From: Pectobacterium polaris | GTDB taxonomy: Bacteria > Pseudomonadota > Gammaproteobacteria > Enterobacterales > Enterobacteriaceae | Assembly: GCF_002307355.1 (NCBI RefSeq) | Contig: NZ_CP017481.1 | Span: forward strand, 2,046,001-2,110,000 | Reading direction: 5' to 3' | DNA length: 64,000 nt | The notes under the pieces: model-generated | What the model was told of the DNA's origin: nothing | The model's database searches: none | Seen by the model: the letters and a program-made list of their open reading frames with translations, nothing else | Made by a program: the position numbers and the translations under genes | In this document: piece after piece, positions 28,548 to 38,336 of the stretch | Position numbering within the stretch: position 1 is the stretch's first letter | How the letters are laid out: every line of letters starts with the position of its first letter

Positions 28548-29576
28548 ATGAATCAAGTACAGGTGAAAGGCTGGCTGGTGAAAGGTTCTCTGGCGCTGTC
28601 ATTGCTGCTGGGCGGGCAGAGCGCTGTCTCTGCTACCGAGCTGCTGAACAGCTCTTATGATGTGTCGCGTGAGCTCTTTGTTGCGCTCAATCCCGGCTTT
28701 GAAAAGCAGTGGCTGTCACAGCACCCTAACGATCCGCTGACGATCAAACAATCGCATGCCGGCTCGTCTAAACAGGCGTTGGCTATTCTGCAAGGCCTTA
28801 AGGCCGATGTCGTGACCTATAATCAGGTGACGGACGTTCAGATCCTGCACGATCGTGGTCAGCTGATTCCGGCTGATTGGCAGGCGCGTTTACCGAATAA
28901 CAGCTCTCCGTTTTACTCCACCATGGCTTTCCTGGTTCGCAAAGGCAATCCTAAAGGAATCCACGACTGGAACGATCTGGTGCGTGATGACGTTAAGTTG
29001 ATTTTCCCGAATCCGAAAACCTCCGGCAATGCCCGTTATACCTACCTTGCAGCCTGGGGCGCGACTAGCAAAGCCAACGGTGGCGACGAGGCCAAAACGC
29101 GTGCATGGATAACGCGTTTTCTGGCGAACGTCGAAGTCTTTGATACCGGCGGCCGTGGCGCAACCACCACGTTTGTGGAACGCCAGTTGGGCGATGTGCT
29201 GATCAGCTTTGAATCCGAGGTGAATAACATCCGCAATCAGTACGGTGCCGAGAACTACGAGGTGATCGTTCCGAAGGTCAACGTGCTGGCAGAATTCCCT
29301 GTGGCGTGGATCGATAAGAATGTCGAGAAGAACGGCACTGAGCAGGCGGCAAAAGCCTATCTGAATTATCTGTATAGCCCGGAAGCACAGAAGGTCATCA
29401 CCGATTTTTACTATCGAGTGAATAACCCTGAATTGACGCAAACGCTGAAGTCCCGCTTCCCAGAGACGACCTTATTCCGAGTGGAAGATCAGTTTGGGGC
29501 GTGGCCGCAGGTGATGAAAACCCACTTCGATACGGGTGGTGAACTGGATAAATTGCTGGCGGCTGGTCGTCAGTAA
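28548..29576 (+). CDS. cysP: thiosulfate/sulfate-binding periplasmic protein
   Basis: This 342-residue solute-binding protein captures thiosulfate and sulfate for the Cys ABC importer. The signal peptide ends near residue 29 (QSAVSA). The family blocks [29 protein letters not shown] and [20 protein letters not shown] line the ligand site. AGGA precedes the ATG. It is the first gene of cysPTW, and its stop overlaps the cysT start (TAATG). CysB control is expected, but no site was identified. Confidence 0.96.
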   Translation: MNQVQVKGWLVKGSLALSLLLGGQSAVSATELLNSSYDVSRELFVALNPGFEKQWLSQHPNDPLTIKQSHAGSSKQALAILQGLKADVVTYNQVTDVQILHDRGQLIPADWQARLPNNSSPFYSTMAFLVRKGNPKGIHDWNDLVRDDVKLIFPNPKTSGNARYTYLAAWGATSKANGGDEAKTRAWITRFLANVEVFDTGGRGATTTFVERQLGDVLISFESEVNNIRNQYGAENYEVIVPKVNVLAEFPVAWIDKNVEKNGTEQAAKAYLNYLYSPEAQKVITDFYYRVNNPELTQTLKSRFPETTLFRVEDQFGAWPQVMKTHFDTGGELDKLLAAGRQ

Positions 29577-30430
29577 TGTCTTTGGGGTCGGGTAATTTCT
29601 TTTCTGGTTCAGGTAAACGGGTACTGCCGGGATTCGCGCTGAGTCTGGGCAGCAGCCTGCTGTTCGTCTGCCTGATTCTGTTGCTGCCCTTAAGTGCGCT
29701 GGTCATGCAGCTCTCAGAAATGAGTCTGGCGCAGTACTGGGCGGTGATTTCTAATCCGCAGGTAGTGGCCGCCTACAAAGTCACGCTGTTGGCTGCGGGG
29801 CTGGCGACGGTATTTAATGCGGGATTCGGCTTGTTAATGGCGTGGATTTTGACGCGTTATCGCTTTCCCGGGCGAACCCTGCTGGATGGGCTGATGGACT
29901 TACCCTTTGCGCTTCCCACCGCCGTAGCGGGGCTGACGCTGGCCGCGCTGTTTTCAACGACTGGCTGGTACGGCGCATGGCTGGCAGAGTATGGCATCAA
30001 GGTGTCCTATACCTGGCTGGGGATTACGGTTGCGATGGCATTTACCAGTATTCCTTTTGTGGTGCGCACCGTTCAACCGGTGTTGGAAGATCTGGGGCCG
30101 GAATACGAAGAGGCGGCGCAAACGCTGGGGGCGAATCGCTGGCAGTGTTTTCGCTACGTCGTCTTACCGGAGTTAACCCCGGCGCTCTTAACGGGCACCG
30201 CGCTGTCGTTTGCCCGCAGTCTGGGCGAGTTTGGCGCAGTTATCTTTATTGCGGGGAACATTGCCTGGCAGACGGAAGTCGTTTCGCTGATGATTTTTAT
30301 CCGCTTGCAGGAGTTCGATTTCCCTGCCGCCAGTGCGATTGCCTCCGTGGTATTAGCCGCGTCCTTATTGATACTGTTTGCCGTTAATGTGCTGCAAAGC
30401 CGTTTTGGTCAACGGACCCGGAGCGTGTAA
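29576..30430 (+). CDS. cysT: sulfate/thiosulfate ABC transporter permease CysT (CysU)
   Basis: This inner-membrane permease of 284 residues has about six membrane segments. The ATPase-contact loop is EEAAQTLGANRWQCFRYVVLPE, and FARSLGEFGAVIFIAGN is a family hallmark. It pairs with CysW as a heterodimer. One-base overlaps with cysP and cysW indicate a tightly coupled operon. Confidence 0.95.
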   Translation: MSLGSGNFFSGSGKRVLPGFALSLGSSLLFVCLILLLPLSALVMQLSEMSLAQYWAVISNPQVVAAYKVTLLAAGLATVFNAGFGLLMAWILTRYRFPGRTLLDGLMDLPFALPTAVAGLTLAALFSTTGWYGAWLAEYGIKVSYTWLGITVAMAFTSIPFVVRTVQPVLEDLGPEYEEAAQTLGANRWQCFRYVVLPELTPALLTGTALSFARSLGEFGAVIFIAGNIAWQTEVVSLMIFIRLQEFDFPAASAIASVVLAASLLILFAVNVLQSRFGQRTRSV

Positions 30431-31296
30431 TGGCTGAGATACCGACTGTGACGCCACGGCGTCAATCTCATCCGGTTCGGCAGGAACGTAACTGGGCGAG
30501 AGCGGCGTTAATTGCGTTGGGCGTGATATTGTCGCTCATCATGCTGGTCATCCCCTTAGTGTCAATTTTTGCCGCTGCACTGTCGCACGGGTTGGGAGGC
30601 GTCTGGCGTAATCTGAGCGATCCTGACATGCTGCATGCCATTGGCCTCACGCTGCTGGTGGTTGCGATCGTCGTACCGGTGAATCTGGTGTTTGGCACGC
30701 TGCTGGCGTGGCTGGTCACACGCTTTCAGTTTCCGGGGCGGCAACTGCTGCTCGCGCTGATCGACATTCCTTTTGCTGTTTCTCCGGTGGTCGCGGGTTT
30801 GCTGTATCTGCTCTTTTACAGCACCAACGGCCCGGTTGGCGGCTGGCTGGATGAGCAGGGGATACAGCTGATGTTTGCCTGGCCGGGCATTGTGCTGGTA
30901 ACGATATTCGTGACCTGCCCGTTTATGGTCAGGGAGCTGGTTCCGGTGATGATGAGTCAGGGCAGTCAGGAAGAAGAAGCGGCGGTGCTGCTCGGTGCGT
31001 CAGGCTGGCAGGTGTTCTATCGGGTGACGCTCCCGAATATTCGCTGGGCGCTGCTGTATGGCGTGGTGCTGACCAATGCCCGAGCGATTGGCGAGTTTGG
31101 CGCAGTGTCTGTGGTGTCGGGCTCGATTCGTGGTGAAACCTACACGCTGCCGCTACAGGTTGAATTGCTGCATCAGGATTATAACAGCGTGGGGGCGTTT
31201 ACCGCGGCGGCGCTGTTAACCGTGATGGCGATACTGACGCTGTTCATCAAAAGCGCCTTGCAGTGGCGTGTGAAGCGTCAAATGAATAAACACTGA
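30430..31296 (+). CDS. cysW: sulfate/thiosulfate ABC transporter permease CysW
   Basis: This second permease subunit has 288 residues and six membrane segments. It carries the EAA loop EEEAAVLLGASGWQVFYRVTLPN and the motif ARAIGEFGAVSVVSGSIRGET. In E. coli the next gene is cysA, the ATPase; here only 70 bases separate the CysW stop from the cysM start and no ATPase is encoded, so a CysA from elsewhere in the genome must energise the transporter. Confidence 0.95.
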   Translation: MAEIPTVTPRRQSHPVRQERNWARAALIALGVILSLIMLVIPLVSIFAAALSHGLGGVWRNLSDPDMLHAIGLTLLVVAIVVPVNLVFGTLLAWLVTRFQFPGRQLLLALIDIPFAVSPVVAGLLYLLFYSTNGPVGGWLDEQGIQLMFAWPGIVLVTIFVTCPFMVRELVPVMMSQGSQEEEAAVLLGASGWQVFYRVTLPNIRWALLYGVVLTNARAIGEFGAVSVVSGSIRGETYTLPLQVELLHQDYNSVGAFTAAALLTVMAILTLFIKSALQWRVKRQMNKH

Positions 31297-31366
31297 CTTT
31301 TATCTTCTATCTTTTATCTTTTCTATCACTCACGCTGCACGCGTGGGGTTTTTTAGGACTCAACTT

Positions 31367-32248
31367 GTGACAACGCTTGAGCATTGTATTGGCAATACCC
31401 CGCTGGTGAAATTGCGGCGCCTGACGCAGGGGTTAAACAGTGAAATCTGGCTGAAGCTGGAAGGAAATAACCCCGCCGGATCGGTAAAAGATCGGGCTGC
31501 GCTCTCTATGATCCAGCAGGCGGAGAATCGCGGCGACATCGCCCCCGGTGACCGGCTCATTGAGGCGACCAGCGGGAATACCGGCATTGCGCTGGCGATG
31601 ATTGCGGCGGTAAAAGGCTATCGGCTGCGTCTGCTGATGCCGGACAACATGAGCTATGAACGCCAGACCGCGATGCGCGCGTATGGCGCAGAGCTGGTGT
31701 TGGTTAGTCGCAAATTAGGGATGGAAGGGGCGCGGGATCGCGCAAAACAGATGGTGCTGGCGGGAGAAGGGAAAACGCTCGATCAGTTCAATAACCCAGA
31801 CAATTCTCTGGCGCATTTCCTCACCACCGGCCCGGAAATCTGGCAGCAGACGGCGGGTAAGGTGACTCACTTTATTTCCAGCATGGGAACGACTGGCACG
31901 ATTTCTGGCGTCAGCCGCTATCTGAAGCAGCAGAACTCAGCGATTTGCACGGTGGGACTACAGCCTGCGGAAGGGAGCCACATTCCCGGAATTCGCCGCT
32001 GGACGCCGGACTATATGCCGGGCATTTTCCGCGCCGATCTGGTCGATCGTATTCTGGATATGACGCAGATCGATGCCGAGAATACGCTGCGGCAGTTGGC
32101 GCGTCAGGAAGGTATCTTCTGCGGCGTTAGCTCCGGTGGCGCGGTGGCTGGCGCACTGCGGATTGCGGCAGAAAACCCCGGCAGCGTGATTGTGGCAATC
32201 GCCTGCGATCGTGGCGATCGGTATCTGTCCACCGGGGTATTTGATTAA
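31367..32248 (+). CDS. cysM: cysteine synthase B (O-acetylserine sulfhydrylase B)
   Basis: This PLP enzyme makes cysteine from O-acetylserine and sulfide, or S-sulfocysteine from thiosulfate, which fits its place behind the thiosulfate importer. NNPAGSVKDRAAL contains the PLP lysine; [13 protein letters not shown] and SSMGTTGTISGVSRY bind cofactor and substrate. GTG 31367 is chosen: AGGACT lies six bases upstream and the product begins (M)TTLEHCIGNTPLV, like E. coli; an upstream GTG 31343 lacks this. The product is 293 residues and ends at YLSTGVFD, about ten residues shorter than E. coli CysM. Confidence 0.94.
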   Translation: MTTLEHCIGNTPLVKLRRLTQGLNSEIWLKLEGNNPAGSVKDRAALSMIQQAENRGDIAPGDRLIEATSGNTGIALAMIAAVKGYRLRLLMPDNMSYERQTAMRAYGAELVLVSRKLGMEGARDRAKQMVLAGEGKTLDQFNNPDNSLAHFLTTGPEIWQQTAGKVTHFISSMGTTGTISGVSRYLKQQNSAICTVGLQPAEGSHIPGIRRWTPDYMPGIFRADLVDRILDMTQIDAENTLRQLARQEGIFCGVSSGGAVAGALRIAAENPGSVIVAIACDRGDRYLSTGVFD

Positions 32249-32252
32249 CGTG

Positions 32253-32272
32253 ACTCGAATTATTTAGAGTCG
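32253..32272. terminator. small inverted repeat between convergent cysM and macB
   Basis: GACTC and GAGTC flank GAATTATTTA. The stretch ACTCGAATTATTTAG is identical to the end of the ERIC elements, so this may be an ERIC remnant serving as a shared hairpin. There is no T run. Confidence 0.4.
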
Positions 32273-34225
32273 CTATTCTCGCTCCAGCGCGTGGATCGGT
32301 TCCATCCGTGCGGCACGACGGGCGGGGAAGAAGCCGAAGATAATGCCGATTAGGCTGGAGCACAGGAACGCGGCAATAATCGAGGAGCTGGAATAGATCA
32401 TCGCGAAATTGCTGCTGAACTGGGCGAATAGCACGCCGATAGCCAGCGACAGCGCCACGCCGATGATGCCGCCGAACAGGCAAACCAGCACCGCTTCGAT
32501 AAGAAACTGCTGCATGATATCGCTGGTGCGTGCGCCAACCGCCATACGAACGCCGATCTCTCGGGTTCGTTCCGTGACGGAAACCAGCATGATGTTCATC
32601 ACGCCGATACCGCCGACTAGCAGTGAGATCAGCGCGATCATCGACACCAGCAGCGTGAGCGTGGTGGTGGTTTTCTCGATCATCTGACGGATGCTGTCGG
32701 TGTTCATGATAAAGAAATCTTTCGTACCATGCCGCTGCGTCAGCAGTGTGGTAATGCTTTTCTCGGCGACGTTCATATCAATATTGTCTTTCACCCGCAC
32801 CGTGATACTTTTCAGGTAGGACTGCCCGACCATGCGCTTCATCACCGTGGTGTACGGCACCCAAACGTTCAGGTTTTCATCGCTGCCGAAGCCGCTCTGA
32901 TTCTTGCTGACGACGCCGATAATCCGTACGGGCAGCGAGCCCAGCAAAATCACTTGTCCAATGGGATCTTCGCCGTGGGGAAAGAGCTTATCGCGCGTGT
33001 TTTTATCAATCACCGCGTCCTGTTTCAGTTCATCGACGCTGCTGCGAGGGAAAAGCACGCCGCGTTGCAGGGTGTAGCCACGTACGGTGAAGAACTGCTC
33101 ACCAACCCCGGAAATGCTGGCGGAAACGGCAATGTTGCCGTAGCGCATCGTTACGCTGGTGGAGACGGACGGCGTCACGCTATGCACGTAAGGCTGCTGC
33201 GTCAGCGGCTGAATATCGCTGGCGCGTAACGTCTGGATGGCGCTGGCATCCATGTCGCCGAAGCCTTTACCGGGGAAGATTTCCAACGTGCTGGTGCCCA
33301 TCGAGTTGATGTCGGCCAGCACCTGTTCCTGTGAGCCTTTTCCCAGCGCGACGACCGAGACGACAGATGCAATGCCGATGATGATGCCGAGCATGGTCAG
33401 AAAGGTGCGCATCCGCTGGGCGTTCATCGCCAGCAGCGCCATTTTAAACGCGTCAATAAAGCGATCTTTTAACTGATTCAAGGCGGACGTCGCCGGAGAG
33501 CTGGTGGCTTCCGGTGACGGTACGGCAGCCTCTTCGGGGCGCGTTTGTCGGTCGGCAATCACTTCACCATCGCGCAGTTCGATGATGCGCTGCGCGTGTT
33601 CGGCAATCGTCATATCGTGGGTAACGATCACAACGGTATTGCCCTGTCTGTGCAGATCGCGAAGTATGCTCAGAACCTCGTTGCCGCTGTGGGTGTCGAG
33701 CGCACCAGTGGGTTCATCCGCCAGAATAATGCCGCCGCCGTTCATCAGCGCCCGCGCGATACTCACGCGCTGCTGCTGGCCGCCGGAAAGCTGGCTGGGC
33801 CGATAGTGGAGACGGCTTTCCAGTCCTAGCCGAGTGAGCAGCTCTGCCGCCCGTTGACGGCGCGCCAGCCGACTTTTTCCGGCATAAATGGCGGGCACTT
33901 CAACGTTACCCAGCGCGCTGAGGTCGCCGAGCAGGTGATAGCGCTGGAAAATAAAGCCGAAATGCTCGCGGCGCAGTTCCGCGAGCTGGTCGTTGTTCAG
34001 GTCACCAACGGCGCGTCCTGCCACCTGATAATCACCGGCGGACGGTTTATCCAGACAGCCGAGAATGTTCATCAGCGTGGATTTTCCCGACCCGGACGCC
34101 CCGACAATCGCCACCATTTCTCCCTGATTGATGGTTAGATTGATGTTCTTGAGGACGGTGACGTCCTGTTCGCCGTTGGAAAAGCGGCGGGTAATTCCGG
34201 TTAGCTTAAGTAAAGATGTGGACAT
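32273..34225 (-). CDS. macB: macrolide/enterotoxin export ABC protein MacB
   Basis: This 650-residue inner-membrane ABC protein forms a tripartite pump with MacA and an outer-membrane channel (TolC-type). The N-terminal ATPase has Walker A ([11 protein letters not shown]), signature ([15 protein letters not shown]) and Walker B ([12 protein letters not shown]). It is followed by one membrane helix at about 275-300, a large periplasmic domain, and three C-terminal helices ending [19 protein letters not shown]. The length equals E. coli MacB. It starts three bases after the macA stop codon. Confidence 0.95.
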   Translation of the reverse strand: MSTSLLKLTGITRRFSNGEQDVTVLKNINLTINQGEMVAIVGASGSGKSTLMNILGCLDKPSAGDYQVAGRAVGDLNNDQLAELRREHFGFIFQRYHLLGDLSALGNVEVPAIYAGKSRLARRQRAAELLTRLGLESRLHYRPSQLSGGQQQRVSIARALMNGGGIILADEPTGALDTHSGNEVLSILRDLHRQGNTVVIVTHDMTIAEHAQRIIELRDGEVIADRQTRPEEAAVPSPEATSSPATSALNQLKDRFIDAFKMALLAMNAQRMRTFLTMLGIIIGIASVVSVVALGKGSQEQVLADINSMGTSTLEIFPGKGFGDMDASAIQTLRASDIQPLTQQPYVHSVTPSVSTSVTMRYGNIAVSASISGVGEQFFTVRGYTLQRGVLFPRSSVDELKQDAVIDKNTRDKLFPHGEDPIGQVILLGSLPVRIIGVVSKNQSGFGSDENLNVWVPYTTVMKRMVGQSYLKSITVRVKDNIDMNVAEKSITTLLTQRHGTKDFFIMNTDSIRQMIEKTTTTLTLLVSMIALISLLVGGIGVMNIMLVSVTERTREIGVRMAVGARTSDIMQQFLIEAVLVCLFGGIIGVALSLAIGVLFAQFSSNFAMIYSSSSIIAAFLCSSLIGIIFGFFPARRAARMEPIHALERE

Positions 34226-34228
34226 GCG

Positions 34229-35428
34229 TTACATCCCCATCGGTGGGCCGGGATGCGTAGACGCGACATCGCCGGATGATGGGCTGACAACGACCTGTTC
34301 CCCCACGCTGAGCCCCGAACGAATCTGGGTGCGCACATTATCATTGAGGCCGAGCGTCACCAGACGCGATTCAACCTTCTTGTTCGCATTCACGACCTGC
34401 ACGTACCACATGCCATCGCGCGAGGTTAATGCCGTCGCGGGAACGACAATGGCGTTTTTCACTGAAGACAGCAGAATATACACCTGTGCCGTCATGGAAA
34501 TGCGCAATACGCCGTCAGGGTTTTTCACATCGAACAGACCGTTGTAATAGATCGCGGTGCTGGATGATGAACTGGAACTGCTGCTCGAACTGGATGAGGT
34601 TGTGGTCGAGTCCGTATTGATGGAGTCTGGCGCAGGTTCAATCGAGCTCAGCGTGGCTTCGTAACGGTTATTCGGTTCGCCGAGAATACTGAACCACACG
34701 GGCATGCCGGTTTTCACTTTAACGACGTCGGCTTCTGAGATTTTCACCTTGATGGTCATGGTGTCCAGATTGGCGACTTTGGCGATGGTCGGCGTCGTCT
34801 GAATCGCGTTGACCGTTTGCCCAGCTTCAACCGGAATGGCGACCACGGTACCATCCATCGGTGAGCGAATTTGGGTGTATCCCAGATTAACCTTGGCGGT
34901 GTTGACGGTAATCTGTGCCTGAATGATTTGGGCGTCCAGCGCGTCGATGTTGGCTTTGGTGGCATCTAGCGTCGCTTTTGCACTATCGTAATCAGCCTGT
35001 GCGCCAACGCCACGTTTCATCAACATTTGCTGACGCTGCCAGCTTAATTCGTTATTACGCAATTCCGCCAGTTTGGCCGCTCGCTGTGCCTGAATGTTTT
35101 TTAACGCGGCTTCACCGTTTTTTAGCGTGTCCTGCTGGGTGAGGTCATCAATCTCGGCGATCAATTGCCCTTTTTTCACCTTATCGCCAAGTTCGACGTG
35201 CAGCGCTTTGATTTGCCCCGAGGCCTGTGCACCGACGCTGACCTGCTTCTGTGCCTCAATTTTGCCGTCAGCGAGTACCGTCTGTTCAAGATCCGCAATC
35301 TCGGCGGCGGCGGTAAGCGCATTGGGCGCGGGTGATGGCTTATTGAAAAACAGATGAAGAACGACAGCAGCAGCGATAAGGCCAAGCGCGATCGTCGTGC
35401 GGCGTCGTGTAAAAAATCGTGATTGCAT
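34229..35428 (-). CDS. macA: MacA periplasmic adaptor of the MacAB pump
   Basis: This 399-residue membrane-fusion protein has one N-terminal membrane anchor (residues 10-26). The lipoyl domain (SVGAQASGQIKALHVELGDK), a long alpha-hairpin and beta-barrel domains link MacB to the outer-membrane channel. Thirteen consecutive serines (encoded by 34559-34597, with mixed serine codons) interrupt the barrel between DSINTDSTTT and TAIYYNGLF; E. coli MacA lacks this insertion. It is the first gene of the macAB operon and divergent from a two-component system. Confidence 0.93.
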   Translation of the reverse strand: MQSRFFTRRRTTIALGLIAAAVVLHLFFNKPSPAPNALTAAAEIADLEQTVLADGKIEAQKQVSVGAQASGQIKALHVELGDKVKKGQLIAEIDDLTQQDTLKNGEAALKNIQAQRAAKLAELRNNELSWQRQQMLMKRGVGAQADYDSAKATLDATKANIDALDAQIIQAQITVNTAKVNLGYTQIRSPMDGTVVAIPVEAGQTVNAIQTTPTIAKVANLDTMTIKVKISEADVVKVKTGMPVWFSILGEPNNRYEATLSSIEPAPDSINTDSTTTSSSSSSSSSSSSSTAIYYNGLFDVKNPDGVLRISMTAQVYILLSSVKNAIVVPATALTSRDGMWYVQVVNANKKVESRLVTLGLNDNVRTQIRSGLSVGEQVVVSPSSGDVASTHPGPPMGM

Positions 35429-35593
35429 CAGGGGAAGTCGTCCTTAATTCATGCATCTGAACGGGAATAAATAACGCAGGTGAGTAATTTACCCCGAGTC
35501 CGTAAAGGTAGCGGTAATCTTTGCTGAAAGAAATGGTAAGGATTAAGTAAATCTGGCTGCGAATATTCACGCCAGGCCTGAGAATACATCATC

Positions 35594-35657
35594 TATACCC
35601 ATCATACTTTAGGCTGCCTGTGCGTTTCCTTCCCGCAGCTCGAATACGTAGGGTATA
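35594..35657 (+). repeat. internally deleted ERIC element (64 bp)
   Basis: It starts TATACCCATCATACTTTAGGC and ends CTCGAATACGTAGGGTATA, the two ERIC ends, while the central CTCCTGGGGATTCGC core is missing. It lies in the macA/response-regulator promoter gap, 21 bases before the response-regulator ATG. Confidence 0.8.
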
Positions 35658-35678
35658 CCCGATTAATGAGGACAGGAT

Positions 35679-36359
35679 ATGAATATTTTACTGGTCGATG
35701 ACGACGTAGAGCTGGGCGATATGCTCTGTGAGTACCTGAATGCGGAAGGTTTTTCGACCTCTCGGGTGCTGACGGGAAAAGAGGGCGTTGATGGCGCGAT
35801 ATCGGGGGATTACACCGCGATGATTCTGGATGTCATGCTGCCCGATATGAGCGGGATTGACGTGCTGCGCCAGATCAGAAAAACCCAGCAGTTGCCCGTC
35901 ATTATGCTGACAGCGAGAGGCGACAACATCGACAGGGTCATCGGTCTGGAAATGGGCGCAGATGATTATATGCCCAAACCGTGCTATCCGCGTGAGCTGG
36001 TGGCAAGACTGCGGGCGGTGCTACGCCGCTATGACGAGCAGCCGAGCACAAAGCGCGACGAGAGCTTGGCCGCCAGCGGCGATCTGGTATTGAACCCCGC
36101 AACGCGTATCAGCGAATGGCGTGGGAAGGCGTTTGACCTGACGGCGTCTGAGTTTAATTTGCTGGAACTGCTGTTACGTTCTCCGGAACGAGTGGTGTCA
36201 AAGGATGAGCTGTCCGAAAAATGCCTGGGGCGTCGGCGTGAAGCGTATGACCGCAGCGTGGATGTGCACATCAGCAATATTCGTCAGAAGCTCGGTGCCT
36301 TGCCGGGCAACACCATGACGATTGAAACCGTGCGCAGCGTGGGATACCGGATTCGCTGA
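35679..36359 (+). CDS. OmpR/CpxR-family response regulator
   Basis: This is a 226-residue transcription factor. The receiver domain (residues 1-115) has the acidic pair DDD, the phospho-acceptor Asp in MILDVMLPDMSG and lysine in YMPKPCYPREL. The C-terminal winged helix (about 130-226, FDLTASEFNLLELLL, DRSVDVHISNIRQKLG) is of the OmpR type; overall it resembles CpxR. GAGGACAGG precedes the ATG. It overlaps the kinase gene by one base. Being divergent from macAB, it may regulate the pump (inference). Confidence 0.9.
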   Translation: MNILLVDDDVELGDMLCEYLNAEGFSTSRVLTGKEGVDGAISGDYTAMILDVMLPDMSGIDVLRQIRKTQQLPVIMLTARGDNIDRVIGLEMGADDYMPKPCYPRELVARLRAVLRRYDEQPSTKRDESLAASGDLVLNPATRISEWRGKAFDLTASEFNLLELLLRSPERVVSKDELSEKCLGRRREAYDRSVDVHISNIRQKLGALPGNTMTIETVRSVGYRIR

Positions 36360-37726
36360 TGATGATTCGTGGACGACTTTTCTGGAAGATACTGCTCGGG
36401 TTCTGGCTGACGTTCCTCGTCATGTCTCAACTGCTGTGGCTGGCTTTTTCTTTTTACGGCGAGCGCCATAAGCCGCTGGAAGAAATCGTGGTGTCGCGCA
36501 TTGCGACAATGCAAACGGAGATGGTGGCTGCGGCGCTGCAACATGGCGGCTTGGGCGAACTGAACGATGTGATGTCGCTGCTGCCGCAACAAGAGCAGCA
36601 ATACATTTCCGTCACGGAATCGCCGCTGCCGCTGTCCGATCAAGAATTGGTTTCCGGCTCGCAGAATACGTTGCTCGATGAGGCTTTTGCGCCGGATAAA
36701 CGTGGCATGTCGCGTGCCACGCATATTATCAAGCAGGTCAGCGGCCCTGCCGGAAAATGGTATCAGATTCGTTATGACGCCGAGCTACTACGCAGCGAAT
36801 TCCGTCCTCCTCGCCCGATTGAGTTTCTCAATGTGCCTGCACCGTTTGCTGTGATTGCGGGATTGGGGGGCCTGCTGTTCAGCTCGGTATTAGCATGGAG
36901 TCTGGCACGTCCGCTAAGTCAGATCCGCGCCGGGTTTGATCAAGTTGCGCAGGGAGATCTGAACGTGCGGCTGCTGCCAGTGATGCATAAACGTCATGAT
37001 GAAATCAGCGATGTCGCGCGGGATTTCGATTCGATGGTCGAACGGCTGGACAGTCTGGCCAGCGCGCGTGAACAGCTGCTCCATGATGTCTCGCATGAGC
37101 TGCGCTCGCCACTGGCGCGTTTGCAGCTCGCTATCGGGTTGATAAGACAGAACCCCGACAATATAGAGAGTTCCTTGCAGCGTATTGAGCGCGAGGCGCT
37201 GCTGATGGATAAGATGATTGGCGAGCTGTTGACGCTATCGCGCACGGAGCATTCCGGCATTGAGGAAGCCTATTTCGATTTGCTGGGGCTGGTGACGGCT
37301 GTGGTTAACGATACTCGCTATGAAGCGCAGGTTACCGATGTTGAAATCCTGCTGGCGGCGGATGAAGACGAAGACTATACGATTAAAGGCAACGCGGAGC
37401 TGATGCGCAGGGCGGTCGATAATGTGATGCGCAACGCGCTACGTTTTTCTGCTCCCACGCAGCAGGTTTCCGTGTCGCTCATTGGCACTGAACATGAGTG
37501 GACGATTCAGGTTGCCGATCAGGGCCCCGGCGTGGAGAAAAGTAAGCTCTCCAGCATCTTCGATCCTTTCATTCGTGTTGATTCGCCGCTGTCTGGCAAA
37601 GGCTATGGGCTGGGGCTGGCGATTACTCGTAAAGTCGTGCTGGCGCACGGTGGGCATATTGAGGCGGAGAATGGTGAGCAGTGCGGGTTAGTGATTCGCC
37701 TATGCGTGCCGCGCTGGAAAGCCTGA
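36359..37726 (+). CDS. CpxA-like sensor histidine kinase
   Basis: This 455-residue membrane kinase has a first membrane helix at about 10-30, a periplasmic sensor of about 130 residues, a second helix at about 160-180 and a HAMP region. The phospho-acceptor histidine is in LLHDVSHELRSPLARLQ, and the ATPase domain has N, D and G boxes (NVMRNALRFS, VADQGPGV, GYGLGLAITRKVV). It is the partner of the response regulator. The sensor part is not recognisably that of CpxA, so the stimulus is unknown. Confidence 0.9.
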   Translation: MMIRGRLFWKILLGFWLTFLVMSQLLWLAFSFYGERHKPLEEIVVSRIATMQTEMVAAALQHGGLGELNDVMSLLPQQEQQYISVTESPLPLSDQELVSGSQNTLLDEAFAPDKRGMSRATHIIKQVSGPAGKWYQIRYDAELLRSEFRPPRPIEFLNVPAPFAVIAGLGGLLFSSVLAWSLARPLSQIRAGFDQVAQGDLNVRLLPVMHKRHDEISDVARDFDSMVERLDSLASAREQLLHDVSHELRSPLARLQLAIGLIRQNPDNIESSLQRIEREALLMDKMIGELLTLSRTEHSGIEEAYFDLLGLVTAVVNDTRYEAQVTDVEILLAADEDEDYTIKGNAELMRRAVDNVMRNALRFSAPTQQVSVSLIGTEHEWTIQVADQGPGVEKSKLSSIFDPFIRVDSPLSGKGYGLGLAITRKVVLAHGGHIEAENGEQCGLVIRLCVPRWKA

Positions 37727-37728
37727 AA

Positions 37729-37758
37729 CGAAAACGGCACCATCCGGGTGCCGTTTCG
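37729..37758. terminator. bidirectional terminator between kinase gene and crr
   Basis: CGAAAACGGCACC pairs with GGGTGCCGTTTCG around a short loop, lying between the convergent kinase and crr genes. It has a T-rich run on the minus-strand side. Confidence 0.75.
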
Positions 37759-37791
37759 TGCAAACGTAGTAAACCATCCGTAGAAGGCGGC

Positions 37792-38301
37792 TTACTTTTT
37801 GATACGGATAACCGGCGTTTCACCGACAACAACCGTACCACTCAGTTTGGTCAATTCCTTGATTTCATCCATGTTGGAAATAACCACTGGTGTCAGAGTA
37901 GACTTCGCTTTTTCTTCCAGCAGAGCCAGGTCAAACTCGATAATGAGATCGCCTTTCTTCACGCGCTGGCCTTCTTCGGCGATGCGCTTGAAGCCTTCGC
38001 CTTTCAATTCAACGGTATCAATACCAAAGTGCACAAACAGCTCAATGCCGCTGTCAGACTCGATGGAAAACGCATGGTTGGTTTCAAAAATCTTACCGAT
38101 GGTGCCGTCTACCGGTGCGACAATCTTGTTGCCAGTTGGCTTGATGGCAATACCGTCACCGACGATTTTCTCTGCAAATACGACATCAGGAACGTCTTCA
38201 ATATTGACGATTTCACCGGACAGCGGGGCAATGATTTCGATGCTGCCAGTGTCTTTTTTGTCGTCAGAAACCAGAGACTTCAATTTATCGAACAAACCCA
38301 T
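37792..38301 (-). CDS. crr: glucose-specific PTS enzyme IIA
   Basis: This 169-residue cytoplasmic phosphocarrier accepts phosphate from HPr, passes it to the glucose permease, activates adenylate cyclase and mediates inducer exclusion. The active histidines lie in [11 protein letters not shown] and [12 protein letters not shown]. It is near identical in pattern to E. coli. It follows ptsI on the same strand, with a palindromic repeat in the 148-base gap. Confidence 0.97.
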   Translation of the reverse strand: MGLFDKLKSLVSDDKKDTGSIEIIAPLSGEIVNIEDVPDVVFAEKIVGDGIAIKPTGNKIVAPVDGTIGKIFETNHAFSIESDSGIELFVHFGIDTVELKGEGFKRIAEEGQRVKKGDLIIEFDLALLEEKAKSTLTPVVISNMDEIKELTKLSGTVVVGETPVIRIKK

Positions 38302-38336
38302 GATTCTCTCCTAAGCATTAATATTGGGCCAGCGTA

